Assembly: GCA_035690725.1 (NCBI GenBank)
Contig: DASSKF010000074.1
Span: forward strand, 1 to 25,134
Direction: 5' to 3'
DNA: 25,134 nt
Source: DASSKF01 sp035690725
GTDB taxonomy: Bacteria > Actinomycetota > Actinomycetes > Actinomycetales > Dermatophilaceae
Positions 1-5,337 of this stretch are shown piece after piece (within the stretch, counting starts at the first letter, position 1; each line of letters begins with the position of its first letter). Below the pieces are notes generated by a model that was not told the DNA's origin, ran no database searches, and saw nothing but the letters and a program-made list of their open reading frames with translations. The position numbers were made by a program, and so were the translations under genes.

Positions 1-123
1 GGTGTCCGGGTCCTGCTCGTAGAACCCGGGCTGGGCGTTCGCCTCGGCCGTGAACTGCGGGTCCGGCGGGTACCGGCGCTCCTCCGCCATCAGGGCGTCG
101 ATGTTCTGGCTGGCCTCGGCCAT
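1..123 (-). CDS. acs: Acetyl-CoA synthetase (acetate--CoA ligase), N-terminal fragment
   Basis: Only the first 41 codons lie in the window; the gene runs off the left edge. The reverse-strand ATG at 123 is preceded by a strong Shine-Dalgarno sequence (AGGAGG, 6 bases upstream). The translation contains NIDALMAEERRYPPD followed by an F-x-A-x-A-N segment, which matches the N-terminal cap region of AMP-forming acetyl-CoA synthetases. The enzyme activates acetate to acetyl-CoA with ATP in the cytoplasm. The divergent neighbour is an acetate-uptake transporter, which strongly supports the call. The catalytic AMP-binding domain is outside the window, so activity cannot be judged. A related acyl-CoA synthetase such as propionyl-CoA synthetase is possible but less likely given the neighbour. 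Confidence 0.8.
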   Translation of the reverse strand, partial: MAEASQNIDALMAEERRYPPDPQFTAEANAQPGFYEQDPDT

Positions 124-196
124 GGTGCCTCCTCGTGGGTCCGGTGCCGGAGGTCGGTGTCAGCGTGCGCGGACCGCCGTCCGCCGGGCGGCGTGG

Positions 197-245
197 TTCA
201 ACGATCAACACCCCCACTCAACTCCCAACGGCCGCGGCGTTCAAC
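197..245. promoter_or_regulatory. Cluster of four TCAAC repeats between acs and the acetate transporter
   Basis: The pentamer TCAAC occurs at 198-202, 205-209, 218-222 and 241-245, reading as GTTGA on the acs strand. The first two form a tandem GTTGATC-GTTGAAC. They sit 75-120 bases upstream of the acs start and just upstream of the transporter promoter, where a shared regulator of a divergent pair would bind. No known operator (for example a GlxR/CRP-type TGTGA-N6-TCACA) is visible, so the regulator is unknown. Confidence 0.35.
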
Positions 246-272
246 CCCGGGCCCTGCTGCACCGTCCTCACC

Positions 273-301
273 TTGTGGCCCCCGGCCGGCAGGTTTAGCG
301 T
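273..301 (+). promoter_or_regulatory. Probable sigma-70-type promoter of the acetate transporter gene
   Basis: TTGTGG at 273-278 and TAGCGT at 296-301 are separated by 17 bases, a good vegetative actinobacterial promoter arrangement. Transcription would begin near 308, giving a leader of about 27 bases that includes an AGGGAG ribosome-binding site just before the ATG at 335. Confidence 0.5.
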
Positions 302-334
302 TCAAGCGTTGGCACGTGAAGGGAGTGACCACCC

Positions 335-991
335 ATGGCCACGGCTGGCAGTGACCACACATCCGACGCCCACCCGGGAGAGCCCGGGGCCCAGAGCGAG
401 GGCCCGCAGCGCGTCCTCCCACCGGGTGCCCACTTCGCCGATCCGGCCCCGCTCGGGCTGGCCGGCTTCGCGATGACGACGTTCTTCCTGAGCGTCGTGA
501 ACGCGGGGCTCATCCCCGCCACCGTGGAAGCGGGCGTCTTCGGACTCGCGATCTTCTACGGCGGTATGGCCCAGTTCGGCGCCGGCCTCTGGGAGTTCGC
601 CAAGGGCAACACCTTCGGTGCTGTCGCGTTCTGCTCCTACGGCGCGTTCTGGTTGTCCTTCTGGTTCCTCGCCGGCAAGACCGACCTGTCCGCGGCCGGT
701 GCCGACGCGGAGAAGGCGGTGGGCGTCTACCTGCTCGGGTGGGCCATCTTCACCGGCTACATGATGCTCGCGTCGTTCCGTGTGTCCGGCGCCATCGCGG
801 GCGTCTTCGTCGCCCTGTTCATCACCTACATCCTGCTCACCATCGGCGCCTTCTCCGGGACCACGTTCTGGACCCGCGCCGGCGGCTGGGTCGGCATCCT
901 CACCGCACTCATCGCCTGGTACGCCTCGTTCGCGGCGGTGTTCAACTTCACCGCCAAGCGCCCGGCCGTGCCGGTCTGGCCGCGCGAGTGA
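335..991 (+). CDS. GPR1/FUN34/YaaH (SatP) family acetate uptake transporter
   Basis: A 218-residue integral membrane protein with about six hydrophobic segments after a polar N-terminal tail of about 35 residues. The family signature (N/D)P-x-PLGL is present as DPAPLGL at residues 36-42, followed by GFAMTTF. The second conserved block, FYGGMAQFGAGLWEF, is at about residues 74-88. Members of this family (SatP/YaaH, Ato1, AceTr) carry acetate or succinate with protons, or form anion channels, in the cytoplasmic membrane. The ATG at 335 has a good ribosome-binding site. The gene is divergent from acetyl-CoA synthetase, so import and activation of acetate are encoded side by side and probably co-regulated from the shared 211-base spacer. 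Confidence 0.92.
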   Translation: MATAGSDHTSDAHPGEPGAQSEGPQRVLPPGAHFADPAPLGLAGFAMTTFFLSVVNAGLIPATVEAGVFGLAIFYGGMAQFGAGLWEFAKGNTFGAVAFCSYGAFWLSFWFLAGKTDLSAAGADAEKAVGVYLLGWAIFTGYMMLASFRVSGAIAGVFVALFITYILLTIGAFSGTTFWTRAGGWVGILTALIAWYASFAAVFNFTAKRPAVPVWPRE

Positions 992-1042
992 CCGCGCCCT
1001 GACGACGGGGCCACCGACCCTGCCGGAGGGGCACGCACCCGC

Positions 1043-1075
1043 CGGTATGACGGGTGGCGGCCACCCGGCATACCG
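1043..1075. terminator. Hairpin terminator between convergent genes
   Basis: The arm at 1043-1057 pairs with 1061-1075 over 15 positions with one mismatch and a 3-base loop. It lies in the 99-base gap between two converging genes, so it can serve both. There is no T-tract, as is common for GC-rich actinobacterial terminators. The right arm ends in one of the seven CGGCATACCG words (1066-1075), and the left arm begins with the near-match CGGTATGACG. Confidence 0.65.
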
Positions 1076-1090
1076 CTCGTGGCGCTGGGG

Positions 1091-1663
1091 TCACCAGCGG
1101 TGCGCGACGTCGAGGACCAGGCGCGTGCCCGTGCCCGGCCCGTCGAGGGTGAAGACCCGGAACGGCAGGCGGGCGCGGACCCCCACGCCCAGGGTGCTGT
1201 GGCCCTCGAAGGAGCCGGCCCACGCGACCTGCCGGAAGGTGCGGAAGCCGGTGACGTCGACGACCTCCCGGGGGTTGCTCCACGCGTGCGTCGTCGGGGC
1301 GTTGGCGGTCACCGACAGCCGCGCGCCACCGCGGACGGGGACGACCTGCCCGGACCCGTCGGCGCGCACATGGGTGACGTAGCGGACCGTGTAGCCGGAC
1401 CGGCGGTCGTGGCCGGACAGGTCGAGGACCAGCCGGTCGAAGCAACCGTGCCGGCCGGCGCGGACGTCGGTGAGCCGGGCGGTCGTCATGCGCGTCGAGG
1501 TCCTGGCGAGCGATCCCCAGTGGATGCCGCAGTAGGGGGCAGCGGCCCCCTGCAGCGTCGCCGGGCCGGCGTCCGCGGCACCGGAGGAAACGGCGACGGA
1601 CGTGCCGGTGAGGGCCAGCGCGAGCGCGGCGGCGGGGACGAGGTGGCGGTGGAAGCGGTTCAT
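1091..1663 (-). CDS. Secreted AMIN-like domain protein
   Basis: A 190-residue protein with a clear signal peptide: a basic start MNRFHRH, a hydrophobic core, and a likely cleavage after the Ala-rich AADA near residue 31. It is not a lipoprotein, since there is no lipobox. The mature part opens with a CGIHWGS block and continues with RTGRH/CFDRLVLDL-like and GYTVRYV segments, a pattern found in actinobacterial extracytoplasmic AMIN-like domain proteins; their function is not known to me. Two Cys (one in YCGIHWG, one in HGCFDRL) could form a disulphide. The ATG at 1663 has an ideal AAGGAGG site. It starts 39 bases after the stop of the upstream winged-helix regulator, so the two are probably co-transcribed. 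Confidence 0.7.
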   Translation of the reverse strand: MNRFHRHLVPAAALALALTGTSVAVSSGAADAGPATLQGAAAPYCGIHWGSLARTSTRMTTARLTDVRAGRHGCFDRLVLDLSGHDRRSGYTVRYVTHVRADGSGQVVPVRGGARLSVTANAPTTHAWSNPREVVDVTGFRTFRQVAWAGSFEGHSTLGVGVRARLPFRVFTLDGPGTGTRLVLDVAHRW

Positions 1664-1702
1664 GGTGTCCTCCTTCCGGACGCCGCTTCCACGTCCGGCC
1701 CG

Positions 1703-2374
1703 TCAGGTCGGTTGACGCCCGGGGTGGACGACCACGCAGCACCGCCCGTCGCGCGGCGCGAGCTCGGCGCGGTCCGGGTCCTCCCCGCGTCCCGCGAGGA
1801 TGCCGCGCAGCAGGGCGTGGTTGAGCCCACAGACCAGCTCGGTCTGGCGCTGGGAGAGCTGGTGGAAGGGGCAGTTGCGCAGCTCGAGGTCACCGCTGTC
1901 GGTCAGGGCGGGCTCGTAGCCGCCGTCGGCCAGGGTGGTGACCAGGTCGGTGCCCCCACCGGCCGTGGACCGGCCCTCCGCCTCGGCGGCCGAGACCAGT
2001 GCCGCCTGCACCGCGCCGGACCCGTCGGCGGCGACGGCGTCGGCGAGCAGACGGGCGAGGAGCACGTAGTTGCGGGGAGGCAGGGTCACGGCGAGCTCGT
2101 CCTGGACACGCGCATAGTGCTTGGCGGGACGGCCGGCTCCCGGGCCGGCCCGCCCCCCGGCCCGGGCGTAGCTGGTGGCCAGCAGGCCCGCCTCGGCGAG
2201 CCGGTCGAGGTGGTAGGCGGCCAGGGTGCGGCTGATGTCCGCGGCCGCCGCCGCGTCCTCCCGGCGGACCGGCCCGTCCTGGCCGGCGACGTAGTCGTAG
2301 AGCCGGCGTCGCACCGGGTCCGCCAGCACGCTCAGGTCCCGCACGGTGTCGCGTCGTTCCTCGCGCTGCCGCAT
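1703..2374 (-). CDS. Winged-helix transcriptional regulator with SufR-like C-terminal cysteines
   Basis: A 223-residue protein. Residues 10-90 form an ArsR-like winged helix (LADPVRRRLYDYV, then a recognition region around ISRTLAAYHLDRLAEAGLL, then a basic wing ending GRPAKHYA). The C-terminal half carries Cys168 in NCPFH, Cys182 in VCGLNHALL, and a Cys212-Cys213 pair in GRCCVVV. Placement of CPFH and downstream Cys resembles SufR-type regulators that bind an iron-sulphur cluster, although the spacing differs. This suggests redox, iron or NO sensing (inference). It is divergent from the DoxX-like gene at 2464 and probably regulates it and itself through the AT-rich 2375-2463 spacer. The ATG at 2374 fits a leaderless transcript (see the -10 box at 2381-2386). 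Confidence 0.75.
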   Translation of the reverse strand: MRQREERRDTVRDLSVLADPVRRRLYDYVAGQDGPVRREDAAAAADISRTLAAYHLDRLAEAGLLATSYARAGGRAGPGAGRPAKHYARVQDELAVTLPPRNYVLLARLLADAVAADGSGAVQAALVSAAEAEGRSTAGGGTDLVTTLADGGYEPALTDSGDLELRNCPFHQLSQRQTELVCGLNHALLRGILAGRGEDPDRAELAPRDGRCCVVVHPGRQPT

Positions 2375-2380
2375 GCCCTG

Positions 2381-2386
2381 ACTCTA
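2381..2386 (-). promoter_or_regulatory. -10 box for a leaderless regulator transcript
   Basis: On the minus strand TAGAGT is followed by six bases and then the ATG at 2374, the standard geometry for an actinobacterial leaderless mRNA. No Shine-Dalgarno sequence precedes this ATG. A TTGTCA-like -35 region on the minus strand (2401-2406) overlaps the TTGACA of the opposite promoter, so RNA polymerase binding to one would hinder the other. Confidence 0.5.
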
Positions 2387-2399
2387 ACACCAACGGGTC

Positions 2400-2463
2400 T
2401 TGACAAAAGGGTCGCGGCGGAGAAATCTAAATAACATCAGTCTTGTCGATAGAAGGAGTCCCC
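2400..2463 (+). promoter_or_regulatory. AT-rich promoter/operator region of the DoxX-like gene
   Basis: This 60-base stretch is strikingly AT-rich against its surroundings. TTGACA at 2400-2405 is a consensus -35 hexamer, but no good -10 is seen at 17-18 bases (AAATCT at 2423-2428 is the best placed). AAGGAG at 2453-2458 is the ribosome-binding site for the ATG at 2464. A weak -10 next to a perfect -35 is typical of a regulated promoter, and the divergent winged-helix protein is the obvious candidate regulator (inference). Confidence 0.45.
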
Positions 2464-2961
2464 ATGTCCCACGTGACGCTGCACCCCACGGCCCACCTGC
2501 CCGCCCCGTCGCAGGCCTGGGAGCGAGCCCGGCAGGAGCCGGCCTACGGAGCGTTCCTGCTCCTGCAGGTCGGCTTCGTGGTCCTCCCGCTGTGGATGGG
2601 TGCCGACAAGTTCGCGAACACCCTGACCTACTGGCCCGGCTACCTCGCGCCGTGGATCGTGCACCTGCTGCCGTTCTCGGCGCAGACCGCGATGCTCGTC
2701 GTCGGTGCCATCGAGATCGTCGCCGCCATCGCGGTCGTGCTCAAGCCGCGCTACGCGGCCTACGTGGTGGCGCTGTGGCTCGCCGGCATCATCGTCAACC
2801 TGCTGACGTACTCCGGCTACTACGACGTGGTCCTGCGGGACGCGGCGCTGCTGGTGGCGGCGCTGGCGCTGGGGCGGCTCGCCGCCGTCTACGACCCGGC
2901 CGGCCTCGGCTCGGGGAAACGGCACCGTGACGTGACCGGCGACGCAGCACTGACCCGGTGA
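2464..2961 (+). CDS. DoxX-like integral membrane protein
   Basis: A 165-residue protein with four hydrophobic segments, at about residues 25-45, 77-96, 98-117 and 120-140. The arrangement and the RDAALLVAALALGRL block in the last segment resemble DoxX/DUF417-like small quinone-related membrane proteins. Some DoxX-family members take part in thiol or redox stress responses, so a redox role is plausible but not shown. The ATG at 2464 is chosen because AAGGAG lies 5 bases upstream; a further in-frame start at 2443 has no site. The stop overlaps the region just ahead of folE, so the two form a transcription unit. The divergent regulator has Cys motifs that would fit a redox-linked response. Confidence 0.65.
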   Translation: MSHVTLHPTAHLPAPSQAWERARQEPAYGAFLLLQVGFVVLPLWMGADKFANTLTYWPGYLAPWIVHLLPFSAQTAMLVVGAIEIVAAIAVVLKPRYAAYVVALWLAGIIVNLLTYSGYYDVVLRDAALLVAALALGRLAAVYDPAGLGSGKRHRDVTGDAALTR

Positions 2962-2996
2962 GCAGCGACCCCGGCCTGGGCGAGGAGGCGACCCCG

Positions 2997-3653
2997 ATGG
3001 GCGACGGCAGTCCGCTCGAGGTCACCAGCGACGTGCGGGGCGCCGGTCGCGGTGGGCCCCGCCGGCCGCCCACGCTGCGGTTGGTGGGGCCGGCCACCGA
3101 GCCGGACCTCGCCGAGGCGGAAGTGGCGGCCGCCGCCTTCCTGGAGGGCCTCGGCATCCGGCTCGACTCCGAGCACCTGCGCGCCACGCCGGCACGGATG
3201 GCGCGGGCGTGGGCGGAGATGCTCACGCCGCGACCGTTCGAGCTGACGACGTTCCCGAACGACGAGGGCTACGACGAGATGGTCCTCGCCCGGGACATCC
3301 CGTTCCGGTCGGTCTGCGAGCACCACCTGCTGCCGTTCACCGGACGGGCATGCGTCGGCTACCTGCCGGGCGAGCGGATCCTGGGCCTGTCCAAGCTCGC
3401 CCGGGTCGTCGAGCACTTCGCCTGCCGCCCGCAGACCCAGGAGCGGCTGACCAAGCAGGTCGCCGACTGCCTGGACGAGCACCTGTCCCCGCGCGCGGTC
3501 GGCGTCGTGCTCGTTGCCGAGCACTCGTGCATGACCCTGCGAGGGGTGCAGGCGGCCGGCTCGCGCACGGTCACCTCCACGCTGCTCGGCCGGCTCCGGA
3601 GCGACCCGCGCTCGCGGCACGAGTTCCTCGCGCTGGCCGGTGCCCTGGCGTGA
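2997..3653 (+). CDS. folE: GTP cyclohydrolase I
   Basis: Converts GTP to 7,8-dihydroneopterin triphosphate, the first step of folate and pterin synthesis. All hallmarks are present (numbered from the ATG at 2997): the zinc site CEHH (Cys107, His110) and Cys178 in HSCMTLRG, plus LGLSKLARVVE and RPQTQERLT, the conserved core segments. The length, 218 residues, suits the family with an extra disordered N-terminus of about 25 residues. The start at 2997 is preferred because AGGAGG at 2983-2988 lies 8 bases upstream; a GTG at 2958 overlapping the previous stop (GTGA) would add 13 residues. No other folate gene is nearby and the partner is a DoxX-like protein, so this may be a second, conditionally expressed copy (inference). 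Confidence 0.95.
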   Translation: MGDGSPLEVTSDVRGAGRGGPRRPPTLRLVGPATEPDLAEAEVAAAAFLEGLGIRLDSEHLRATPARMARAWAEMLTPRPFELTTFPNDEGYDEMVLARDIPFRSVCEHHLLPFTGRACVGYLPGERILGLSKLARVVEHFACRPQTQERLTKQVADCLDEHLSPRAVGVVLVAEHSCMTLRGVQAAGSRTVTSTLLGRLRSDPRSRHEFLALAGALA

Positions 3654-3696
3654 CGGCCGCGGTGAGGGCGGCGGCGGACGCCACTGCGGGACTCGT

Positions 3697-3702
3697 TAGT
3701 CT
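3697..3702 (+). promoter_or_regulatory. Possible -10 box of the Fic-like gene
   Basis: TAGTCT matches the TANNNT -10 pattern and ends 8 bases before the GTG at 3711, which has no Shine-Dalgarno sequence. A near-leaderless transcript is therefore likely. No convincing -35 was seen. Confidence 0.4.
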
Positions 3703-3710
3703 CGCTGACC

Positions 3711-4547
3711 GTGTCGACCGGACCGGGCCTGAGCGCCGTCCTCGCCCTGCCCGGCGTGGCGGGGGCCACCGAACGGGCGCGCGAGGCGTGCACCGCGCTG
3801 CGGTGGCACCCGGCACTGCGCCGGCGGATCCCCGAGGGAGCGGCGGAGTCCCGGGTCCGCGGGGCGCGGGCCAGCGCCGCCCTCGAGGGCGCCGAGGTCG
3901 ACGTCGACGTGGTGCGCCAGCTCCTCCTCGGCACCACGGCGTGGCCCGCGGACCCCGACCCGGTGGAGCAGACCCTGCACGCGGCCGTGCGGGTCACCGC
4001 CGAGTCCGAGCCGGCCGGCCGGCTGCTCGGTCGGGCGCCGTCCCAGGCGCTCGCGCGCCTGCACCTCGCCTGCGCCGGCCTCGTCGAGGACGACCAGCTC
4101 GGCCGGCCGCGCCAGGGGCAGGAGGAGGCGCGCGAGCTCACCGACCTCGGGCCGGCCCCCTCGGCGCCCGGGGCGGTCCAGCGGCTGCACGGGATCCGCA
4201 AGCTCGTCCTGGCCGACGACAGCGCCCCCGCGCTCGTCGTGGCCAGCCTCGTCCACGCCGAGATCGCCGCCGCCCGGCCCTTCGTGCGGGGCAACGGACT
4301 GGTCGCGCGCGCGGTGGAACGGGTCCTCGTCCAGGTCCGCGGCCTCGACCCGACCGGTGTGGCCGTGCCCGAGGCCGGTCACCTGCGCGAAGGTGCCGCG
4401 GGCTACCTGGGTGCGCTCACGGCATACGCCTCCGGCACGCCCGAGGGAGTGGCGCTCTGGCTCGTGCACTGCGGGGACGCGATGGTCGCCGCCGCCGCGG
4501 AAGGACAGCGGATCGCCGACGCCGTGCTGGCCGGGCGGGTGCACTGA
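3711..4547 (+). CDS. Fic-fold protein with degenerate catalytic motif
   Basis: A 278-residue protein. Residues 55-60, SAALEG, match the Fic inhibitory-helix motif (S/T)xxxE(G/N) exactly, with Glu59 in the autoinhibitory position. Residues 189-195, RPFVRGNG, align with the Fic core HPFx(D/E)GN(G/K)R, but the catalytic His is Arg189, the Asp/Glu is Arg193 and the final Arg is Leu197. Canonical Fic enzymes transfer AMP or other nucleotide groups to proteins; this one lacks the base required and is probably not an AMPylase. Helical segments before it (ALVVASLVHAEIAAA) fit the Fic fold. Similar actinobacterial proteins are, as I recall, often labelled 'oxidoreductase', for which I see no evidence. 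It is transcribed alone; the next plus-strand gene is 790 bases away. Confidence 0.65.
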   Translation: MSTGPGLSAVLALPGVAGATERAREACTALRWHPALRRRIPEGAAESRVRGARASAALEGAEVDVDVVRQLLLGTTAWPADPDPVEQTLHAAVRVTAESEPAGRLLGRAPSQALARLHLACAGLVEDDQLGRPRQGQEEARELTDLGPAPSAPGAVQRLHGIRKLVLADDSAPALVVASLVHAEIAAARPFVRGNGLVARAVERVLVQVRGLDPTGVAVPEAGHLREGAAGYLGALTAYASGTPEGVALWLVHCGDAMVAAAAEGQRIADAVLAGRVH

Positions 4548-4569
4548 CCGCGCCCCGGGGCGGGCCTCG

Positions 4570-4609
4570 GGGGACACGCCGAGAGCGCGTGCGGGGACAC
4601 GCCGAGAGC
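4570..4609. repeat. 17-base direct repeat in tandem
   Basis: GGGGACACGCCGAGAGC occurs exactly at 4570-4586 and again at 4593-4609, just after the Fic-like stop codon. Purpose unknown; it could be the remnant of a small duplication. Confidence 0.6.
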
Positions 4610-4630
4610 CCCGCGGACGCACCGTCGCGG

Positions 4631-4754
4631 GTGAATGTCAAGCCTTCACATCTGGGGATGAGTGGGGTACACAGGAAGGCAAGCCGACGGGCGAGAGCCC
4701 GACGACCACCGTGACCCAGCCGGGTACCCACGCGCGGCCAGTCCACTGATGGAC
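4631..4754 (+). ncRNA. Structured RNA candidate with c-di-GMP-I (GEMM)-like motifs
   Basis: A closing helix is formed by 4662-4670 (GTGGGGTAC) and 4724-4731 (GTACCCAC) with one bulged G. Inside it are GGCAAGCC (4678-4685), a 5-bp hairpin with a GNRA loop (4688-4701, loop GAGA), then GACG, and AGCCGGGTACC (4718-4728). These occur in the same order as the conserved GGCAAACC, GNRA hairpin, GACGCAAAGCC and AGCC(G/A)GGUUACC blocks of c-di-GMP-I riboswitches. However, the CAAAGCC segment that contains the ligand-stacking adenosine is shortened to ACC. Flanking hairpins are at 4631-4649 and 4741-4754. It may be a variant riboswitch, a degenerate one, or an unrelated RNA. Confidence 0.35.
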
Positions 4755-4818
4755 CGATCGTGACGGGCTCGCCCCGCTGCGACATATGAGAGTGCACGCA
4801 CTGGTAACTCGTCCGGGC

Positions 4819-4858
4819 CACGGTGATGGCACCTCGTGCGCGGGGTGCCATCACCGTG
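4819..4858 (+). terminator. Perfect 15-bp hairpin, probable terminator
   Basis: CACGGTGATGGCACC at 4819-4833 is perfectly complementary to 4844-4858 with a 10-base loop. No T-tract follows. It could end transcription from the Fic-like gene or be the expression platform of the structured RNA just upstream. It is enclosed by a 13-bp perfect inverted repeat (4762-4774 and 4889-4901) that could form a longer-range stem. Confidence 0.6.
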
Positions 4859-5006
4859 TCCGGCGCCATCGCGTCCGGCTGGTCGCCCGGGCGAGCCCGT
4901 CGTCGGCGTCACGGACCCGGTGGCATTGCGGTTCAGTGAATTCGGCGGGTGATTTTTCGCGAAGGGATTTGCGTTCCGCCCCCGGCTGGTAGCACGATGG
5001 TCCTGT

Positions 5007-5102
5007 GCGCTCCCCTTCGGGGTCGAGCGCCCGGCGCACCGGCTCCTCCCCCCCGGAGCTGGCGCGTCGACGGCCCCCGTTGTCCCCCCGACGGGGGCCG
5101 TC
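5007..5102 (+). terminator. Cluster of three hairpins upstream of the tad locus
   Basis: Hairpin one (5007-5030) has stem GCGCTC/GAGCGC plus CCC/GGG closed by a TTCG tetraloop. Hairpin two (5042-5059) has stem GCTCC/GGAGC. Hairpin three (5069-5102) has a perfect 12-bp stem, GACGGCCCCCGT with its complement, and a 10-base loop. Three consecutive hairpins in a leader suggest termination or attenuation ahead of the pilus genes (inference). Confidence 0.5.
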
Positions 5103-5188
5103 CCCTTTCCCGGGCCAGGTGGCCGTCGGACGGCGCCCTGCCGGCTCTCCCCCCGACGGGGGCCGTCCCCTTTCCCGGGCCAGGTGGC
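5083..5188. repeat. 41-base perfect direct repeat, two copies
   Basis: Copies at 5083-5123 and 5148-5188 are identical, separated by 24 bases. A 10-base tail fragment TCCCCTTTCC recurs immediately after the second copy (5189-5198). Each copy contains the self-complementary GACGG-GGG-CCGTC, so both form hairpins, and copy one supplies the right arm of the 5069-5102 hairpin. The repeats end about 150 bases before the first tad gene. Confidence 0.75.
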
Positions 5189-5337
5189 TCCCCTTTCCAC
5201 CGACAGGTATGCGGTGAGCTCGCCGCCCGGCCCGGGCGGCGGTCCTCCTCCACACCCCCGGGCGCGCGGGTGCGGTCGGTCCACACCGGCGCAGCAGCGC
5301 CTTCCGGGGCCGCTCGCGGTCGAGCAGCGTGGTGCGC

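Larger units (their letters stand above)
4548..5337. other. 790-base non-coding region rich in RNA structure
   Basis: Open frames on both strands here lack ribosome-binding sites and family resemblance, so I assign no gene. In order, the stretch holds a 17-base tandem repeat (4570-4609), a folded RNA candidate (4631-4754), a 13-bp inverted repeat (4762-4774 with 4889-4901) around a perfect 15-bp hairpin (4819-4858), a short AT-rich island (about 4933-4974), then hairpins at 5007-5030, 5042-5059 and 5069-5102, and a 41-base direct repeat (5083-5123 and 5148-5188). It precedes the tad locus and is probably its leader or an intergenic RNA plus terminators. Confidence 0.6.

Noticed and set aside
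3209..4714. 501-codon plus-strand frame overlapping folE and the Fic-like gene
   Set aside because: It is an alternate-frame shadow rich in Arg/Ala/Gly, with no motif, across two well-supported genes.
4631..4754. Other riboswitch classes (c-di-AMP ydaO, cobalamin, ZTP, SAM-IV, T-box, fluoride)
   Set aside because: None of their conserved core strings could be matched in order; only the c-di-GMP-I blocks came close.
4786..4992. Small plus-strand open frame of 68 codons in the non-coding region
   Set aside because: No ribosome-binding site, and it runs through the perfect 15-bp hairpin at 4819-4858, which dictates its sequence.
5083..5188. Two repeats with a 24-base spacer, resembling a tiny CRISPR array
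   Set aside because: Only two full copies, a GC-rich hairpin repeat longer than typical, a short spacer, and no cas gene in the window.
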